A stretch of DNA of 64,000 nt from an uncultured Chlorobiales bacterium (GCA_903929135.1 CAIYTH010000046.1:1-64000), one strand, 5' to 3'. Shown: positions 48,526-58,084, numbered from the stretch's first letter. A program made the numbers and translations. The notes: generated by a model not told the origin, from the letters alone.

Positions 48526-48726
48526 ACTACTACCGGACAGCATGATATCGGTTTACCCGATAGTGCCGGAACAATAAGGTTTCAATTCAAATAATACTAT
48601 TATTTCCTGAAAACCAAACACTATAACACGAAACACAACATCATACACAATATGTATATACCAGTGCCGATATCGCATATAAATATTATGAACGCTGAGG
48701 GATCCGGGTATTATTGCCGGAAACGC

Positions 48727-48754
48727 GAAAGCCGGCACTTGGAGGCCGGCTTCA
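48727..48754 (-). terminator. Hairpin after the HTH-PAS gene
   Basis: Perfect 8-bp stem AAGCCGGC / GCCGGCTT with an 8-base loop, 45 bases after the HTH-PAS stop. The minus-strand tail is TTCGCGTTTCC, so only weakly U-rich. Confidence 0.65.
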
Positions 48755-48796
48755 GGAGGATAGGTCAAAAAAGGCTCACGAGCCCTGCGGAAACGC

Positions 48797-49456
48797 TCAA
48801 CCGACCTTGCAGTCTGTCTTGCGAAGGATCATCGCATATTCACTGAGATCCGACATCGGCTTTCTCTTGACCGAAAGACTCCATTCAACATTGAGGTAGG
48901 TGCCGTCGCCTGAAAGGAATCGGGAATAGAACATGAGAACCGCCTCATCCGGCTTCTGACGCTGGAGGGCGCTTCTGATCTGGGCATAGTCTTCAGGATG
49001 GATGAGCTTGGACAGGCATGAACCCGAAAGACAGTTCGGTTCATATCCCAGAAATTTCTCGAGCGACCCGTTAAGGTCAACGATATTTTCAGCGTCGTCG
49101 AGCACGGCGTAGGCCTCGATCGCGGGCTTGAGCCGTTCGTCGAAACGCCCGATATGAAGGCGGACCTGCCTGAGGAGGTTATCGATATCCATCCGGTAGC
49201 GCGACAATGCGAGGGCGTCGCTGATGGGGGTCATCATCTCTCCGACAGCATGACCGGTGAGAATCCATTCAACGTCGGCACCGTCTTTTTCAAGACGTTC
49301 GAGCATCTTTTTGCCCGGCAGGCATTTACCCTTGAGATATGGAGTCATCTGTGCCGGATACTTGATCCCGGAAGCCCTGCAGAAAGCGTTGATCGATCCG
49401 TGTTTTTTCAGAATATAATCGCGAAGCCGATGATGAAAACCGTTATGTGAAGTCAT
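48797..49456 (-). CDS. HTH-PAS transcriptional regulator
   Basis: 219 residues. N-terminal helix-turn-helix of XRE/CI-repressor type (about 8-66): INAFCRASGIKYPAQMTPYLKGKCLPGKKMLERLEKDGADVEWILTG resembles the phage-repressor pattern ending in the W-(I/L)-LTG box. A linker follows, then a PAS domain (about 112-215): AYAVLDDAENIVDLNGSLEKFLGYEPNCL...LIHPEDY. It probably regulates transcription in response to a PAS ligand. Target genes are unknown; the decayed TerC-like gene and kup lie upstream on the same strand. Confidence 0.8.
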   Translation of the reverse strand: MTSHNGFHHRLRDYILKKHGSINAFCRASGIKYPAQMTPYLKGKCLPGKKMLERLEKDGADVEWILTGHAVGEMMTPISDALALSRYRMDIDNLLRQVRLHIGRFDERLKPAIEAYAVLDDAENIVDLNGSLEKFLGYEPNCLSGSCLSKLIHPEDYAQIRSALQRQKPDEAVLMFYSRFLSGDGTYLNVEWSLSVKRKPMSDLSEYAMILRKTDCKVG

Positions 49457-49589
49457 GATGAGATATCGTTCTTTTACAAATTACGTGAATACAGGGATAA
49501 TAGATTTCCCGAATCATGATACCCGTTTCGCCAACACGCCCCTTGCCTGGAAGTTGAACAGGCGGCGCGTTAATAGAAAAAAAAGCACT

Positions 49590-49838
49590 TCATGCCTTGA
49601 GCCACCAGATCAGCACCAGGCAGACCGTATAAAAAAGGCAAAGCCCCCAGAACAGTTAAGCGCCGAGAATCCCGTATCTCAAGGCTGCCGATCCCTGTCC
49701 GGGAGCAAGGTCCATGACCATGGTAGCAAGCACCGCCGAATTGTCCACCGACAGCAGACTCTCGATCACGATAAGATCAAGAACTACCAGCAGCGTGGGC
49801 ACAGAAAAACAGCTCAGATGTTGTATATGTCCGGACAT
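49590..49838 (-). pseudogene. Decayed TerC/DUF475-family membrane protein gene
   Basis: The minus-strand reading LLVVLDLIVIESLLSVDNSAVLATMVMDL...ALRYGILGA is the start of a TerC/DUF475-type protein (the conserved SVDN acidic site is present). It hits an in-frame TAA where relatives have a Tyr codon. The same frame continues LFWGLCLFYTVCLVLIWWLKA, the next membrane helix, and then stops at TGA. The rest of the family's ~240 residues is missing. So the gene has a nonsense codon and a 3' truncation. ORF-track 49656-49847 is the first half only. Confidence 0.72.
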
Positions 49839-49932
49839 GAAAAACACCCGTCACCGCTGTCAAACCTATGCCCCTCACACACATATATATGTATATAAAT
49901 ATTAATTCACAAAAAAAATTCATTTGCAGGAC

Positions 49933-51846
49933 TCATATCTGTACCTGGACACCGATTTCAATCACCTGACCTGAAGGAAGATCGTAGTATGCCGAGGCGC
50001 TCTGGGCATTCCGCGCCATCAGGCCGAACAGCTTCTTTCTCCAGAGGCTCATTTTCGTCTTCATCACCGCAACGATCTTTTCCCGGTTCAGGAAAAAGCT
50101 GGTCGCGCCGGGCTTGAAATTGAGTCCCTCGACATTTGCGAGAGCCAGCACCTGCTGGATATTCGGATACTCCATGAACCCGTAGCGGGCGATGATCTTG
50201 AAGAGTCCATCTCCGAGAGATGTCACCTCGACCTTCCTGCTGTCGGCAACCCTCGGCACACGCTCTGTCGAAAAATGGAGCAACCCGACTTCCTGGTGCA
50301 GGATCTTGTTGTGCCGTAGATTATGCAACAAGGCAATCGGCACGACATCCGGATTGGCCGTCAGATAGATCGCCTGCCCGCTCACCCGCTGCGGGGGCTG
50401 CAAAGCAAGACTTTCCGTGAACTCTCCCAGCGTGAGCGTCCGGTCCTGGATCTGCTTCAGCAGGAGTATGCGTCCCTGCTTCCAGGTCACCATAATCGTA
50501 AAGCAGAACAGGCCGATGACCAGAGGGAACCAAGCCCCGTGGAACAGCTTGCTCACACTGGCACCAAAAAACGACAGGTCGATGATCATGAAAAATCCGA
50601 CCAGCAGATTGACGGCCACACGATTCCATTGCCAGAGATCCCTGGCGACATAATAGAACAGGATGGCGGAAATCAGCATCGTGGCCGTCACGGCCACGCC
50701 ATACGCCGATGCGAGACGGCTCGAGGATCCGAACCCTGCCACAAGGCCAACCGTTGCGAACATCAGTGACCAGTTTGCCGCCGGCACGTAAATCTGGCCG
50801 ATATGGCTGTCTGAGGTGTGCCTGATGGTTACCCTGGGCAGATAACCGAGCTGGATCGCCTGCTGGGTCAGCGAAAAGACGCCGGTAATAAGCGCCTGAG
50901 AGGCGATAATGGTCGCCAGGGTGGCAAGGACCACCATGGGAATCATGCCCCATGAAGGTACCAGGGAGTAGAACGGGTTGTCGGACGCCTCAGGTGAAGC
51001 AAGCAGGAACGCTCCCTGTCCGAAATAGTTCAGCAGCAAAGCCGGCAGCACGAGCACCACCCATGTCAGGCGGATCGGACGGCGGCCAAAATGGCCCATG
51101 TCGGCATACAATGCCTCCGCACCGGTCACCGAAAGGAACACCGCACCGAGCACGAGAAAACCGTGAATGTGGTTGTTCATCAGGAACTCGATGCCGTACC
51201 AGGGGAAAATCGCCATGAGAATCCGGGGGTATAGGATGATCTCCTGCAATCCGAGAATACCGATGACCGAAAACCAGACAAGAATGATCGGACCGAACAG
51301 CGCCCCCACTTTCGCCGTGCCGTGATGCTGGAACAGAAAAAGCACGATAAGAATGACGATCGTCAACGGTATGGTCAGCGTGCTCAGTTCCGGCGCGATG
51401 ATCTGCACGCCCTCAACAGCGCTCAGCACTGAAATCGCGGGAGTGATCATCCCGTCGCCATACAGAAGTGAAGCTCCGAAAAGCCCTATTCCCACAAGGA
51501 ACCATCGCTCGCTGCCTTTCTTCTTGCTATGGGAGATGATCAGGGAGGTCAGGGCAAGTATGCCGCCCTCCCCCTCGTTGTCGGCCTTCATGATGAAGGT
51601 GAGATATTTGATGCTGACAATGAGAATGATCGCCCATACCAGCAGGGAGAGCACGCCGAGCACATTGTCGGTCGTCACGGGAATGCTGTATTCGCCGTGA
51701 AAACACTCACGGATCGCGTAAAGCGGACTGGTGCCGATATCACCGAACACCACGCCGAGCGCCGCGAGGGAAAGTGTTGCAAGGTGTTTGAAATCGCTTT
51801 CGCCGGGATGTGAAGAAAGATGGGAATCTTCAGAAATCGTTGACAT
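49933..51846 (-). CDS. kup: KUP-family potassium uptake protein
   Basis: 637 residues, about 12 membrane helices plus a soluble C-terminal domain of ~170 residues. Hallmarks: LAALGVVFGDIGTSPLYAIRECF near residue 30, IKADNEGEGGILALTSLI near 86, YGDGMITPAISVLSAVEG near 130 and GAEALYADMGHFGR near 245. It imports K+ with protons at the inner membrane. It appears monocistronic; about 190 bases with no gene separate it from the TPR gene. Confidence 0.96.
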   Translation of the reverse strand: MSTISEDSHLSSHPGESDFKHLATLSLAALGVVFGDIGTSPLYAIRECFHGEYSIPVTTDNVLGVLSLLVWAIILIVSIKYLTFIMKADNEGEGGILALTSLIISHSKKKGSERWFLVGIGLFGASLLYGDGMITPAISVLSAVEGVQIIAPELSTLTIPLTIVILIVLFLFQHHGTAKVGALFGPIILVWFSVIGILGLQEIILYPRILMAIFPWYGIEFLMNNHIHGFLVLGAVFLSVTGAEALYADMGHFGRRPIRLTWVVLVLPALLLNYFGQGAFLLASPEASDNPFYSLVPSWGMIPMVVLATLATIIASQALITGVFSLTQQAIQLGYLPRVTIRHTSDSHIGQIYVPAANWSLMFATVGLVAGFGSSSRLASAYGVAVTATMLISAILFYYVARDLWQWNRVAVNLLVGFFMIIDLSFFGASVSKLFHGAWFPLVIGLFCFTIMVTWKQGRILLLKQIQDRTLTLGEFTESLALQPPQRVSGQAIYLTANPDVVPIALLHNLRHNKILHQEVGLLHFSTERVPRVADSRKVEVTSLGDGLFKIIARYGFMEYPNIQQVLALANVEGLNFKPGATSFFLNREKIVAVMKTKMSLWRKKLFGLMARNAQSASAYYDLPSGQVIEIGVQVQI

Positions 51847-52036
51847 AAAGAAGGAAGGTGTTGTTGCCGGAGTAAGTTGCGTTAAAGTTTACCTTTCTTG
51901 GCGCATAAGAAACCAGACAGATACCCGATGCAGCATGAAATGAGCATGCAGTAATATCCCGCCGCCTCTTTATGATAAGAGGGAATATAAGTAATAGCCT
52001 TCAAACGCAAGCAACTACCGAAATTGCCCTGTCACG

Positions 52037-52984
52037 TCAAGGCGCCAACTCCTTGAGTGCATCAGTGGCAAGCGAATCGCCCATCTCCACAGCCTTTTTC
52101 AAATCGTCGATCGCCCCCGCCCTGTCGCCCGAAAGCTTTTTGACGACTCCGCGATTATACCAGACCGACGCGTTCCCCGGTTCGATTTCGATGATTTTGC
52201 CCAAATCCCTGACAGCACCCTTGTAATCGCCGAGTTTCATGCTGGTGAATGCCCGGTTGTTCCAGGCCGCGAGCATCATCGGATCCAGCACGAGCACCCG
52301 TGAATAGTCCTCGTAAGCCCCCTTCGCATCATCGATGGCAACCCTTGCATTCCCCCGGTTGTACCACGCCACCGTATAACGCTGATCCAGGGCCACCGAG
52401 CGGGAAAAATCGTCGATTGCCCCCTGCAAATCTCCTGAAAACCCCTTTGCAAGCCCTCTGTTGTTGTATACCCCTGCCAGTCCGGGATCAAGCGCGAGCG
52501 CCTTGTCGTAATCAGCGATTGCTGCACGATAATCCTTCATCGAGGTCCGGACCGTACCCCGGTTGTTGTAGAATTCGGGTACTGACGGATTGATCGAAAT
52601 CGCTTTCGATATATCGGCAATAGCCAATGCGTAAGCACCCAGAGCCGCCCTGGTATATCCACGGTTGTTGTACGCGACAATCGACCTGGGATCCATCGCA
52701 ATGGTCTTCGAATAATCGGCGATGGCCCCCTTCAGGTCGCCGGCAAACCCTTTTGCAAGCCCCCTGTTATAGAAAGCCACGGGATTGTGCGGCTTAAGCC
52801 TGATGGAACGGGAAAATTCCTCTATCGCTCCAGGGTAATCCCCGGATTCGGCCTTGCTCACCCCACGTTCCAGATACTCTTCGGAAACACCGGCTTCGGC
52901 GCTCGCAACAAACGCGGTCATCGCCAGCACAGCGAAAACGTACCCGATTATCCACCCTCTTGACCTCGAAACAAAATCGTTCAT
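52037..52984 (-). CDS. Exported TPR-repeat protein
   Basis: 315 residues. An N-terminal signal or anchor (IIGYVFAVLAMTAFVASAEA) is followed by about eight 34-residue tetratricopeptide repeats with the pattern A..NRG.A....G....AI.D...A....P. Repeats are regular and very similar (for example NNRGLAKGFSGDLQGAIDDFSRSV), pointing to recent repeat amplification. It likely acts as a protein-binding scaffold in the periplasm. No partner is suggested by context. Confidence 0.88.
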   Translation of the reverse strand: MNDFVSRSRGWIIGYVFAVLAMTAFVASAEAGVSEEYLERGVSKAESGDYPGAIEEFSRSIRLKPHNPVAFYNRGLAKGFAGDLKGAIADYSKTIAMDPRSIVAYNNRGYTRAALGAYALAIADISKAISINPSVPEFYNNRGTVRTSMKDYRAAIADYDKALALDPGLAGVYNNRGLAKGFSGDLQGAIDDFSRSVALDQRYTVAWYNRGNARVAIDDAKGAYEDYSRVLVLDPMMLAAWNNRAFTSMKLGDYKGAVRDLGKIIEIEPGNASVWYNRGVVKKLSGDRAGAIDDLKKAVEMGDSLATDALKELAP

Positions 52985-53463
52985 CGCTGCGTATCGTCAC
53001 CCCCGATTGGTTGTCCTGCTGATTCAAACACCTGTTTACATGAACAAAACACGGACGTTAATCGCTTCCCGCAAGCCTTTCGAGTTCCACCAAACCGAAT
53101 AATCGCACCGATAAATATCCTCGAGGAAACCGGCATGAATCGTCATAACTGCCCGTTTTATATCGCCATGCAAAAATACGCCCAAAGATTATCATTGATA
53201 AACCCACGGCAAGAGGCAAGCGGACCACCGGCGGGAGATAACTGCTATTGTATTATATTATTGATTCTTATAATGCCTCCTGCCTCTTCAGAAGCTGCGC
53301 CGGAACAGTCAGGACCCCCCCATTTCATCGTTTAAAAACCTTTTTGTATATTGAGGTTTCGTGTTTAGGAAACATGAGACAAACCGGCGTTTTACCGATA
53401 ACAGGATGGGACTGAATTTTTCAGGACCGGATAGGGTAGCGGCGCACAAACCGGGATGCTATT
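52985..53463. other. Intergenic region between TPR and RlpA genes
   Basis: About 480 bases without a credible gene. It should hold the two divergent promoters. A 13-base palindrome TTATCA-T-TGATAA lies at 53189-53201 and resembles part of an iron-regulator (Fur-type) box, but only half matches, so it is not called. The stretch 53245-53275 is very AT-rich. Confidence 0.45.
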
Positions 53464-53922
53464 ATGCACAAAAAACACAGAATTTCGATCAGTAGCCTTC
53501 TTCTGGCTGCATCGTTCATTCTCTCTCCATCACTGACAGGCCTCCAGGCAAGGGAACCCGTAGAGAACAAAGCGGCTAACCTTTCTGACGAACAGACCTC
53601 TGAAGCGGCAACTGCCAGGACAGACCTCTTCTTCATTGCCGAAGGCAAGGCCTCATATTACGCAAACAGGTTCCACGGACGCAGAACCGCCAGCGGAGAG
53701 CATTTCGACAGGCGGGACTATACAGCAGCCCATCGCTCGCTCCCGTTCGGAACGAAGCTCCGCGTCACCAACCTCGCCAACGGGCGGCACGTTGTGGTCA
53801 AGGTCAACGATCGAGGCCCCCATTTGCGAAACAGGATCATCGACATCTCTCAGGCTGCCGCGAAGGAAATCGGCATCTCAGAGTGCGGCATCGGCAACGT
53901 CAGGATCGAAGCCTACAACTGA
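53464..53922 (+). CDS. rlpA: RlpA-family septal/lytic transglycosylase-like lipoprotein or exported protein
   Basis: 152 residues. Signal peptide (ISSLLLAASFILSPSLTGLQA) then a double-psi beta-barrel (about 58-150): GKASYYANRFHGRRTASGEHFDRRDYTAAHRSLPFGTKLRVTNLANGR, VKVNDRGPHLRNRIIDISQAAAKEIG. The Asp of VNDRGP is the catalytic residue in RlpA transglycosylases. No SPOR domain follows, so it is the short form. No lipobox Cys is seen at the cleavage site. The stop codon abuts the stop of the convergent methyltransferase gene. Confidence 0.92.
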   Translation: MHKKHRISISSLLLAASFILSPSLTGLQAREPVENKAANLSDEQTSEAATARTDLFFIAEGKASYYANRFHGRRTASGEHFDRRDYTAAHRSLPFGTKLRVTNLANGRHVVVKVNDRGPHLRNRIIDISQAAAKEIGISECGIGNVRIEAYN

Positions 53923-54642
53923 TCACGATTTCCTGAACACCATCACCAGTCCCGTGCCCGGCTCCTCGCGAAGCGGGGTTCCGACGAAGTCGGCATAGCA
54001 GCCTGCGCATCGGAATCCTGCCGACTCGTGAAGGCTCAGGTAGTTGCCCCTGCTTACGGGATAGAGCGTTGTCCGTTCGTTGAACAACGTCTGCCCGTCC
54101 TGCCCGAGCGTGATTGAAAAGGTTACCGTATCCGGCCCGTCAAAGTCATAGCGACGCTGAAACGTCGAAATGGAGCCTGCCCGTTCGAACGTTTTCACCG
54201 GGAATTCGTACGCACTCACCGAAGAGAATGCATCCCAGTTCATCAACTGCATGATCCAGCTCCCCCCGGGGTCGAGCATCCCGAAGACCTTGCCGATAAA
54301 CCCCGGAAGTTCGGTCTGGCGAAGATGCGCCATCACATTGCCGATCGAGTAGATGCACCGGAATCCGCTCCCCTCGGCGTCGATTTTCCGCATATCCAGC
54401 GACCGGAACATCGCTTCCGGATAACTTCGCCCGGCCGCAGCTATCATCGCGTCGTCAAGATCGATTCCGGTCGTCGGATATCCGTCGGCGACGAACCGTC
54501 CGCAATAATGCCCCGGACCGCAACCAACGTCAAGCACCCTGCCGCCAGCCCCGCCGGCATACATCAGAAGGAAACGGTAAACCTCATCCCTGAAAGGAAA
54601 AATCCGTTCATAATCCTCAGCAAATCCTGAATAAAAACTCAT
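53923..54642 (-). CDS. Class I SAM-dependent methyltransferase
   Basis: 239 residues from the ATG at MSFYSGFAEDYERIFPF, which has GGAGG 9 bases upstream; the earlier ORF-track start is unlikely. SAM motif I is VLDVGCGPGHYCGRF near residue 37, motif II TTGIDLDDAMI near 57, then YSIGNVMAHL near 96. The substrate is unknown; the family includes many small-molecule methyltransferases. It ends exactly at the rlpA stop without any spacer. Confidence 0.86.
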   Translation of the reverse strand: MSFYSGFAEDYERIFPFRDEVYRFLLMYAGGAGGRVLDVGCGPGHYCGRFVADGYPTTGIDLDDAMIAAAGRSYPEAMFRSLDMRKIDAEGSGFRCIYSIGNVMAHLRQTELPGFIGKVFGMLDPGGSWIMQLMNWDAFSSVSAYEFPVKTFERAGSISTFQRRYDFDGPDTVTFSITLGQDGQTLFNERTTLYPVSRGNYLSLHESAGFRCAGCYADFVGTPLREEPGTGLVMVFRKS

Positions 54643-54730
54643 AATCGAGTACCTCCAAAGAAAGATGAGCATGGGCCCCACGCTGATTCACAAGAGCTGC
54701 AAACGGAGCCTGTCCGACGGTATCGGGAAA

Positions 54731-54758
54731 AGAAAAAAGGGAGGCGTTTCACCTCCCT
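54731..54758 (-). terminator. Terminator after yceI
   Basis: Minus-strand stem AGGGAGG / CCTCCCT with a 7-base loop, followed by TTTTTCT. It lies about 95 bases after the YceI stop and before the methyltransferase start, so it separates the two leftward genes. Confidence 0.78.
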
Positions 54759-54851
54759 GTTGAATGATGCCGGGAATTCAGGTGCGCACAACGTCTCTTC
54801 CTGCAGGCAACGTTTTCCGGAGAGTACCACCTGTCCGTTTTCTTGTCCGCC

Positions 54852-55451
54852 TCAATGAGCCTGCACCTTGATCATCTCGATTTCAAGCGAGATAGCAACA
54901 TCATCGCCGATCATCACACCGCCGGCGTCCAGCGACTTGTTCCAGGTCAGTCCGAAATCCTGACGACGGATTTTCGCCGTAGCCGAAGTCGCACGCCTGA
55001 TGTTGCCCCAGGGGTCTTTGCTTTCCTTCGAGAACGGCTGTACGTTCAGGACAACCGGCTTTGTCACACCGTGAAGCGTCAGGGCACCGGTGACCTTGAA
55101 GGCCCCCTTGGCGCTCTTCGTCCAGGTTCCGGAAACGAAGGTCATGGTCGGATATTTCTCCACATCGAAGAAATCAGCGCTCCGGAGGTGCTCGTCCCGC
55201 TTCTGCACATTCGTGCTGATGGAATTGACATCGATGCTTGCGGTCACCTTCGATTTGGCGATATCCCTGTCATCGAGATCAGCCGTTCCTTCGAACTTGA
55301 CGAAGTTGCCCTTGACGTTCGACACCATAAGGTGCCTGACGGAAAATCCGATGTTTGAATGATCCGGGTCGATAGACCAGGTTGAGGCCGAGGCAAGCTG
55401 CGGCAGCAGGAGGGCAAGGCCGAGAACAATTATCCTGACAAGATGTTTCAT
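54852..55451 (-). CDS. yceI: YceI-family periplasmic protein
   Basis: 199 residues. Signal peptide (IIVLGLALLLPQLASA) then a lipocalin-like YceI barrel: STWSIDPDHSNIGFSVRHLMVSNVKGNF, DDRDIAKSKVTASIDVNSISTNVQKRDEHL, TGALTLHGVTKPVVL and WGNIRRATSATAKIRRQDFGLTWN. Members bind isoprenoid-like lipids such as quinones. Start at MKHLVRIIV; three residues upstream (MPIM) is the alternative. It has a terminator downstream and stands alone. Confidence 0.95.
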   Translation of the reverse strand: MKHLVRIIVLGLALLLPQLASASTWSIDPDHSNIGFSVRHLMVSNVKGNFVKFEGTADLDDRDIAKSKVTASIDVNSISTNVQKRDEHLRSADFFDVEKYPTMTFVSGTWTKSAKGAFKVTGALTLHGVTKPVVLNVQPFSKESKDPWGNIRRATSATAKIRRQDFGLTWNKSLDAGGVMIGDDVAISLEIEMIKVQAH

Positions 55452-55747
55452 GATCGGCATGTTTTTGTTGTGAAGCCTGAAGAGGGGTTCGGAAAATCCG
55501 GACATTTTCCATCCGCATTTGATACATGATAATCAAAGACGTCACGACAAAAGTTGCATGTTCAGGATAAAGGCTGGTAATTTTATGCAGATGCACTGCT
55601 CTTCAAATGTTCTGCCGAGCCGTTGCGCTCGAACGGTTCATGTCAACGACAGGCTCTTGCTGATCGGCTTCCTGCGGAACCGGGGCATTCCTGGTGTTGC
55701 CGGACAAACGACTTGCCGGCGTCCATGCCTGCAGGAATCTCCATTCA
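55452..55747. other. Spacer between yceI and sapC-like genes
   Basis: About 300 bases with no reliable ORF; the short ones are low in coding character. Contains the leftward yceI promoter, probably in 55505-55560. No hairpin or repeat stands out. Confidence 0.4.
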
Positions 55748-56464
55748 TTAAGAATTTTCGGCTTTCTCGGTCTTTCGGTCGACAAGGAGGCCGAAGTTCC
55801 GAAGCGAGATGTGGTGGGCCTGGATAAGCGCAAGCATGCCGTTCCGGAACAGGCTGACGAGTTCAAGGTCCGAAAGCTGTGCGAGCTTCTCCTCGTCGAC
55901 CACCTGCAGGCCGTTCAACCCGAACTTCCGGCCGTCCTTGAGGCTGACCTGAGCCGAAATCTCCTTCAGGAGACCCTTTTCACGAATCACGGCACAGAAC
56001 TGGTCGGTAAGCTGCATCTGCTGGTAAAAGTCCGTCAGGAACGACTGTATCTCCTGCATCCTTTCGGTCGGCTCGCCATGTTCAAAAAGCGATGTGCCAT
56101 CCTCGAGGTTGAAGCCGTCGAACCCCTCGTCGAAGCACACGGTAAGCTGCCCCTCGGCCCCATCGCTCGTCACGAAAGGGTAGCGCCTCACGTACGCCGG
56201 GATATACGGTGCATCCCACCGGCCATCCCTGTCCACGAAGAGGTTTTCCTTCTCCTCGATGCCAAGCAGGACCACGGGCACCATATGACCCTCCGGAGAG
56301 ACTGAAAAGATGATGGGATAAAAGCGGGCTGCATCGAAAAATTCCGAAACGGCGAGTATCACCGTGAGCGTATTTGCTGCAAATCCGTACCCTTTCGGGC
56401 TCGGGCTGATCGTCAGGTCAGCATGCGTTTCGATATTGAGTGCGACAGGATTGGTATACATCAT
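55748..56464 (-). CDS. SapC-family protein
   Basis: 238 residues with AAGGAG 9 bases before the MMYTNPVALN start. The family core is visible: a MVPVVLLGIEEKENLFVDRDGRWDAPYIPAYVRRYPF segment near residue 60-95, and FNLEDGTSLFEHGEPTERMQEIQSFLTDFYQ near 117. SapC was named from Campylobacter surface-layer work but is widespread and its role in other phyla is unknown. The family is often near secretion or iron-dependent oxygenase genes; no such neighbour is seen here. Confidence 0.85.
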   Translation of the reverse strand: MMYTNPVALNIETHADLTISPSPKGYGFAANTLTVILAVSEFFDAARFYPIIFSVSPEGHMVPVVLLGIEEKENLFVDRDGRWDAPYIPAYVRRYPFVTSDGAEGQLTVCFDEGFDGFNLEDGTSLFEHGEPTERMQEIQSFLTDFYQQMQLTDQFCAVIREKGLLKEISAQVSLKDGRKFGLNGLQVVDEEKLAQLSDLELVSLFRNGMLALIQAHHISLRNFGLLVDRKTEKAENS

Positions 56465-57007
56465 GCAGGGAAACTCCTTACGTTGAATATGATGGTCGAC
56501 GAAACAGCGACAGCGTACTCCGGCTCGGGCCAGCCCTGACGTAACCGACGGACCGCCACCGCGTGTGAAATGATATGTACGGATAATTTCCAATTATACC
56601 CCAAAAGCAGCTTCCACCAGGGGGCGCTCACGACCCCCGGGCGAGGCCCTGCCGCTCAGGCCGCTTCACCCGAAAATGCAGAACAGGAAAGTAAATAGCT
56701 TGATAATCCACCCTGCAGTGCTGTATTCGATAAAAACCCGACAGAAACCAGCTTCACTTCCCGCCACACGCGACAACCGGCATTGCTGGGCTTCGGATCA
56801 GCGACCCGACACACCCTTGCAGGCTTTGGTTTTCCTTTTTCCTGTTATACTTTACAGATATGTCTGCTTGTCCACAGGTTCATTTCCAGGCTGAATGTAT
56901 TCCGGGTTCGGGAATCCCTGGCTGGTTCAGGAACCACTGCCACCCCCGATCCAGTATTCATCGTCGTCGAAAGGTCACCATCACCATAACGCCCAAGGAG
57001 GCACATC
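56465..57007. other. Intergenic region before the CsgG-like gene
   Basis: About 540 bases without a convincing gene. A plausible promoter for the CsgG-like gene is TTGGTT...TATACT at 56826-56852. GC-rich tracts at 56620-56660 (CCAGGGGG..CCCCCGGG) could fold but are not a clear terminator. Small ORFs here were not accepted. Confidence 0.45.
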
Positions 57008-57727
57008 ATGAAGATCAAAGCTTTGCTCCTCTTTCTGTTTCTTGGTTCCATCGCTGTTTTTTCTGACGGATTTGCCAGGGACAAGCCCAGGATCGGCGTC
57101 TTGAGATTTACCAACCATAGCAGCGCCGCATGGTGGCGCGGAGGCGTGGGAACCGATCTTCAGGATATGCTCATTTCAGAGCTGGCATCGACGGACAGTT
57201 TCCGGGTGCTCGAACGAAAAGAGCTCGATGCGGTCCTGAATGAACAGGATCTCGGGGCGTCAGGAAGGGTCAACCCGAAGACAAGGTCGAAACTGGGAAA
57301 AATAACCGGTGCCAAATATCTTGTCGCCGCGACGGTTTCAGCCTTCGAGCAGAACACCGGCGGTACCGGAGGGGGGGTCTCCTTCGGAGGAATCAGCCTC
57401 GGCGGGAAGCAGGAATCAGCGTACATGGCTGTCGACCTGAAAGTGATCGATGTGGAAACGGGTGAAATCTATGACGCCAGGACGGTCGAGGCATCATCCA
57501 AATCCAGCGGAATCAGCGTCGGCGTGCACACAGAAGGCTTCAGCGGCAACCTCGGCCAGTATAAGAACACTCCTGTAGGAAAAGCCATCAGGGGCTGCAT
57601 CATCGAAATTGTCGAATACCTGAAATGCTCGCTCGTGGAAGGCAAAAACAGCGACTGCATGGATGAATACAAACACAAAGAGCAGAAACGCAGGGAGAAG
57701 ACCAAGAGCTCCATCGATCTTGAATAA
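57008..57727 (+). CDS. CsgG/HfaB-family outer membrane-type protein
   Basis: 239 residues. Signal peptide (LLLFLFLGSIAVFSDGFA) then the CsgG domain (about 26-200): PRIGVLRFTNHSSAAWWRGGVGTDLQDMLISELASTDSFRVLERKELDAVLNEQDLGASG, then AKYLVAATVSAFEQ, and VDLKVIDVETGEI. CsgG secretes curli in Enterobacteria, but no curlin genes are present, so its cargo is unknown. It lacks a clear lipobox Cys. The last ~35 residues are highly charged (HKEQKRREKTKSS). A GGAGG stands 7 bases upstream of the start, and a terminator follows. Confidence 0.85.
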   Translation: MKIKALLLFLFLGSIAVFSDGFARDKPRIGVLRFTNHSSAAWWRGGVGTDLQDMLISELASTDSFRVLERKELDAVLNEQDLGASGRVNPKTRSKLGKITGAKYLVAATVSAFEQNTGGTGGGVSFGGISLGGKQESAYMAVDLKVIDVETGEIYDARTVEASSKSSGISVGVHTEGFSGNLGQYKNTPVGKAIRGCIIEIVEYLKCSLVEGKNSDCMDEYKHKEQKRREKTKSSIDLE

Positions 57728-57790
57728 CCTGGCCGTCTCGGAGCTTTGAAACGAAGAAGATTCGTTGTAACGGCTCCCTGCAACCTTACG

Positions 57791-57838
57791 ATCGCCTGCA
57801 CACCGAGAGACATCAGTCGGTGTGCAGGCGATTTTAAT
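57791..57838 (+). terminator. Terminator after the CsgG-like gene
   Basis: Perfect 16-bp stem ATCGCCTGCACACCGA / TCGGTGTGCAGGCGAT with a 10-base loop, followed by TTTTAATT. Very stable. Confidence 0.9.
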
Positions 57839-58084
57839 TGCATGAGATTCTGCCGGCGCTCGCCCTCGACCTATCCATATCCCCTGCATACCCCAGGCGC
57901 TCCTGATGCTCCCAAACTTTTGCGCCTGCATACTGATGCCTCCGGGGTTCCTGAAAATTGCTCATGCCGTTTACCGGCAATTGCCGTTATTTAAGGAACA
58001 AACACGGTACATTGCCGCCCCGGTTGTTTCCCGATTCCACCACGGCATTGAAGGATTAACGTCAAACGGAAGCTTGTCTCCGAT

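Noticed and set aside
48322-48543. 73-residue minus-strand ORF over the structured RNA
   Set aside because: It runs through two perfect hairpins and a terminator; the region is better explained as RNA.
53189-53201. Fur box TTATCA-T-TGATAA
   Set aside because: Only part of the 19-base consensus matches, and neither flanking gene is an obvious iron gene.
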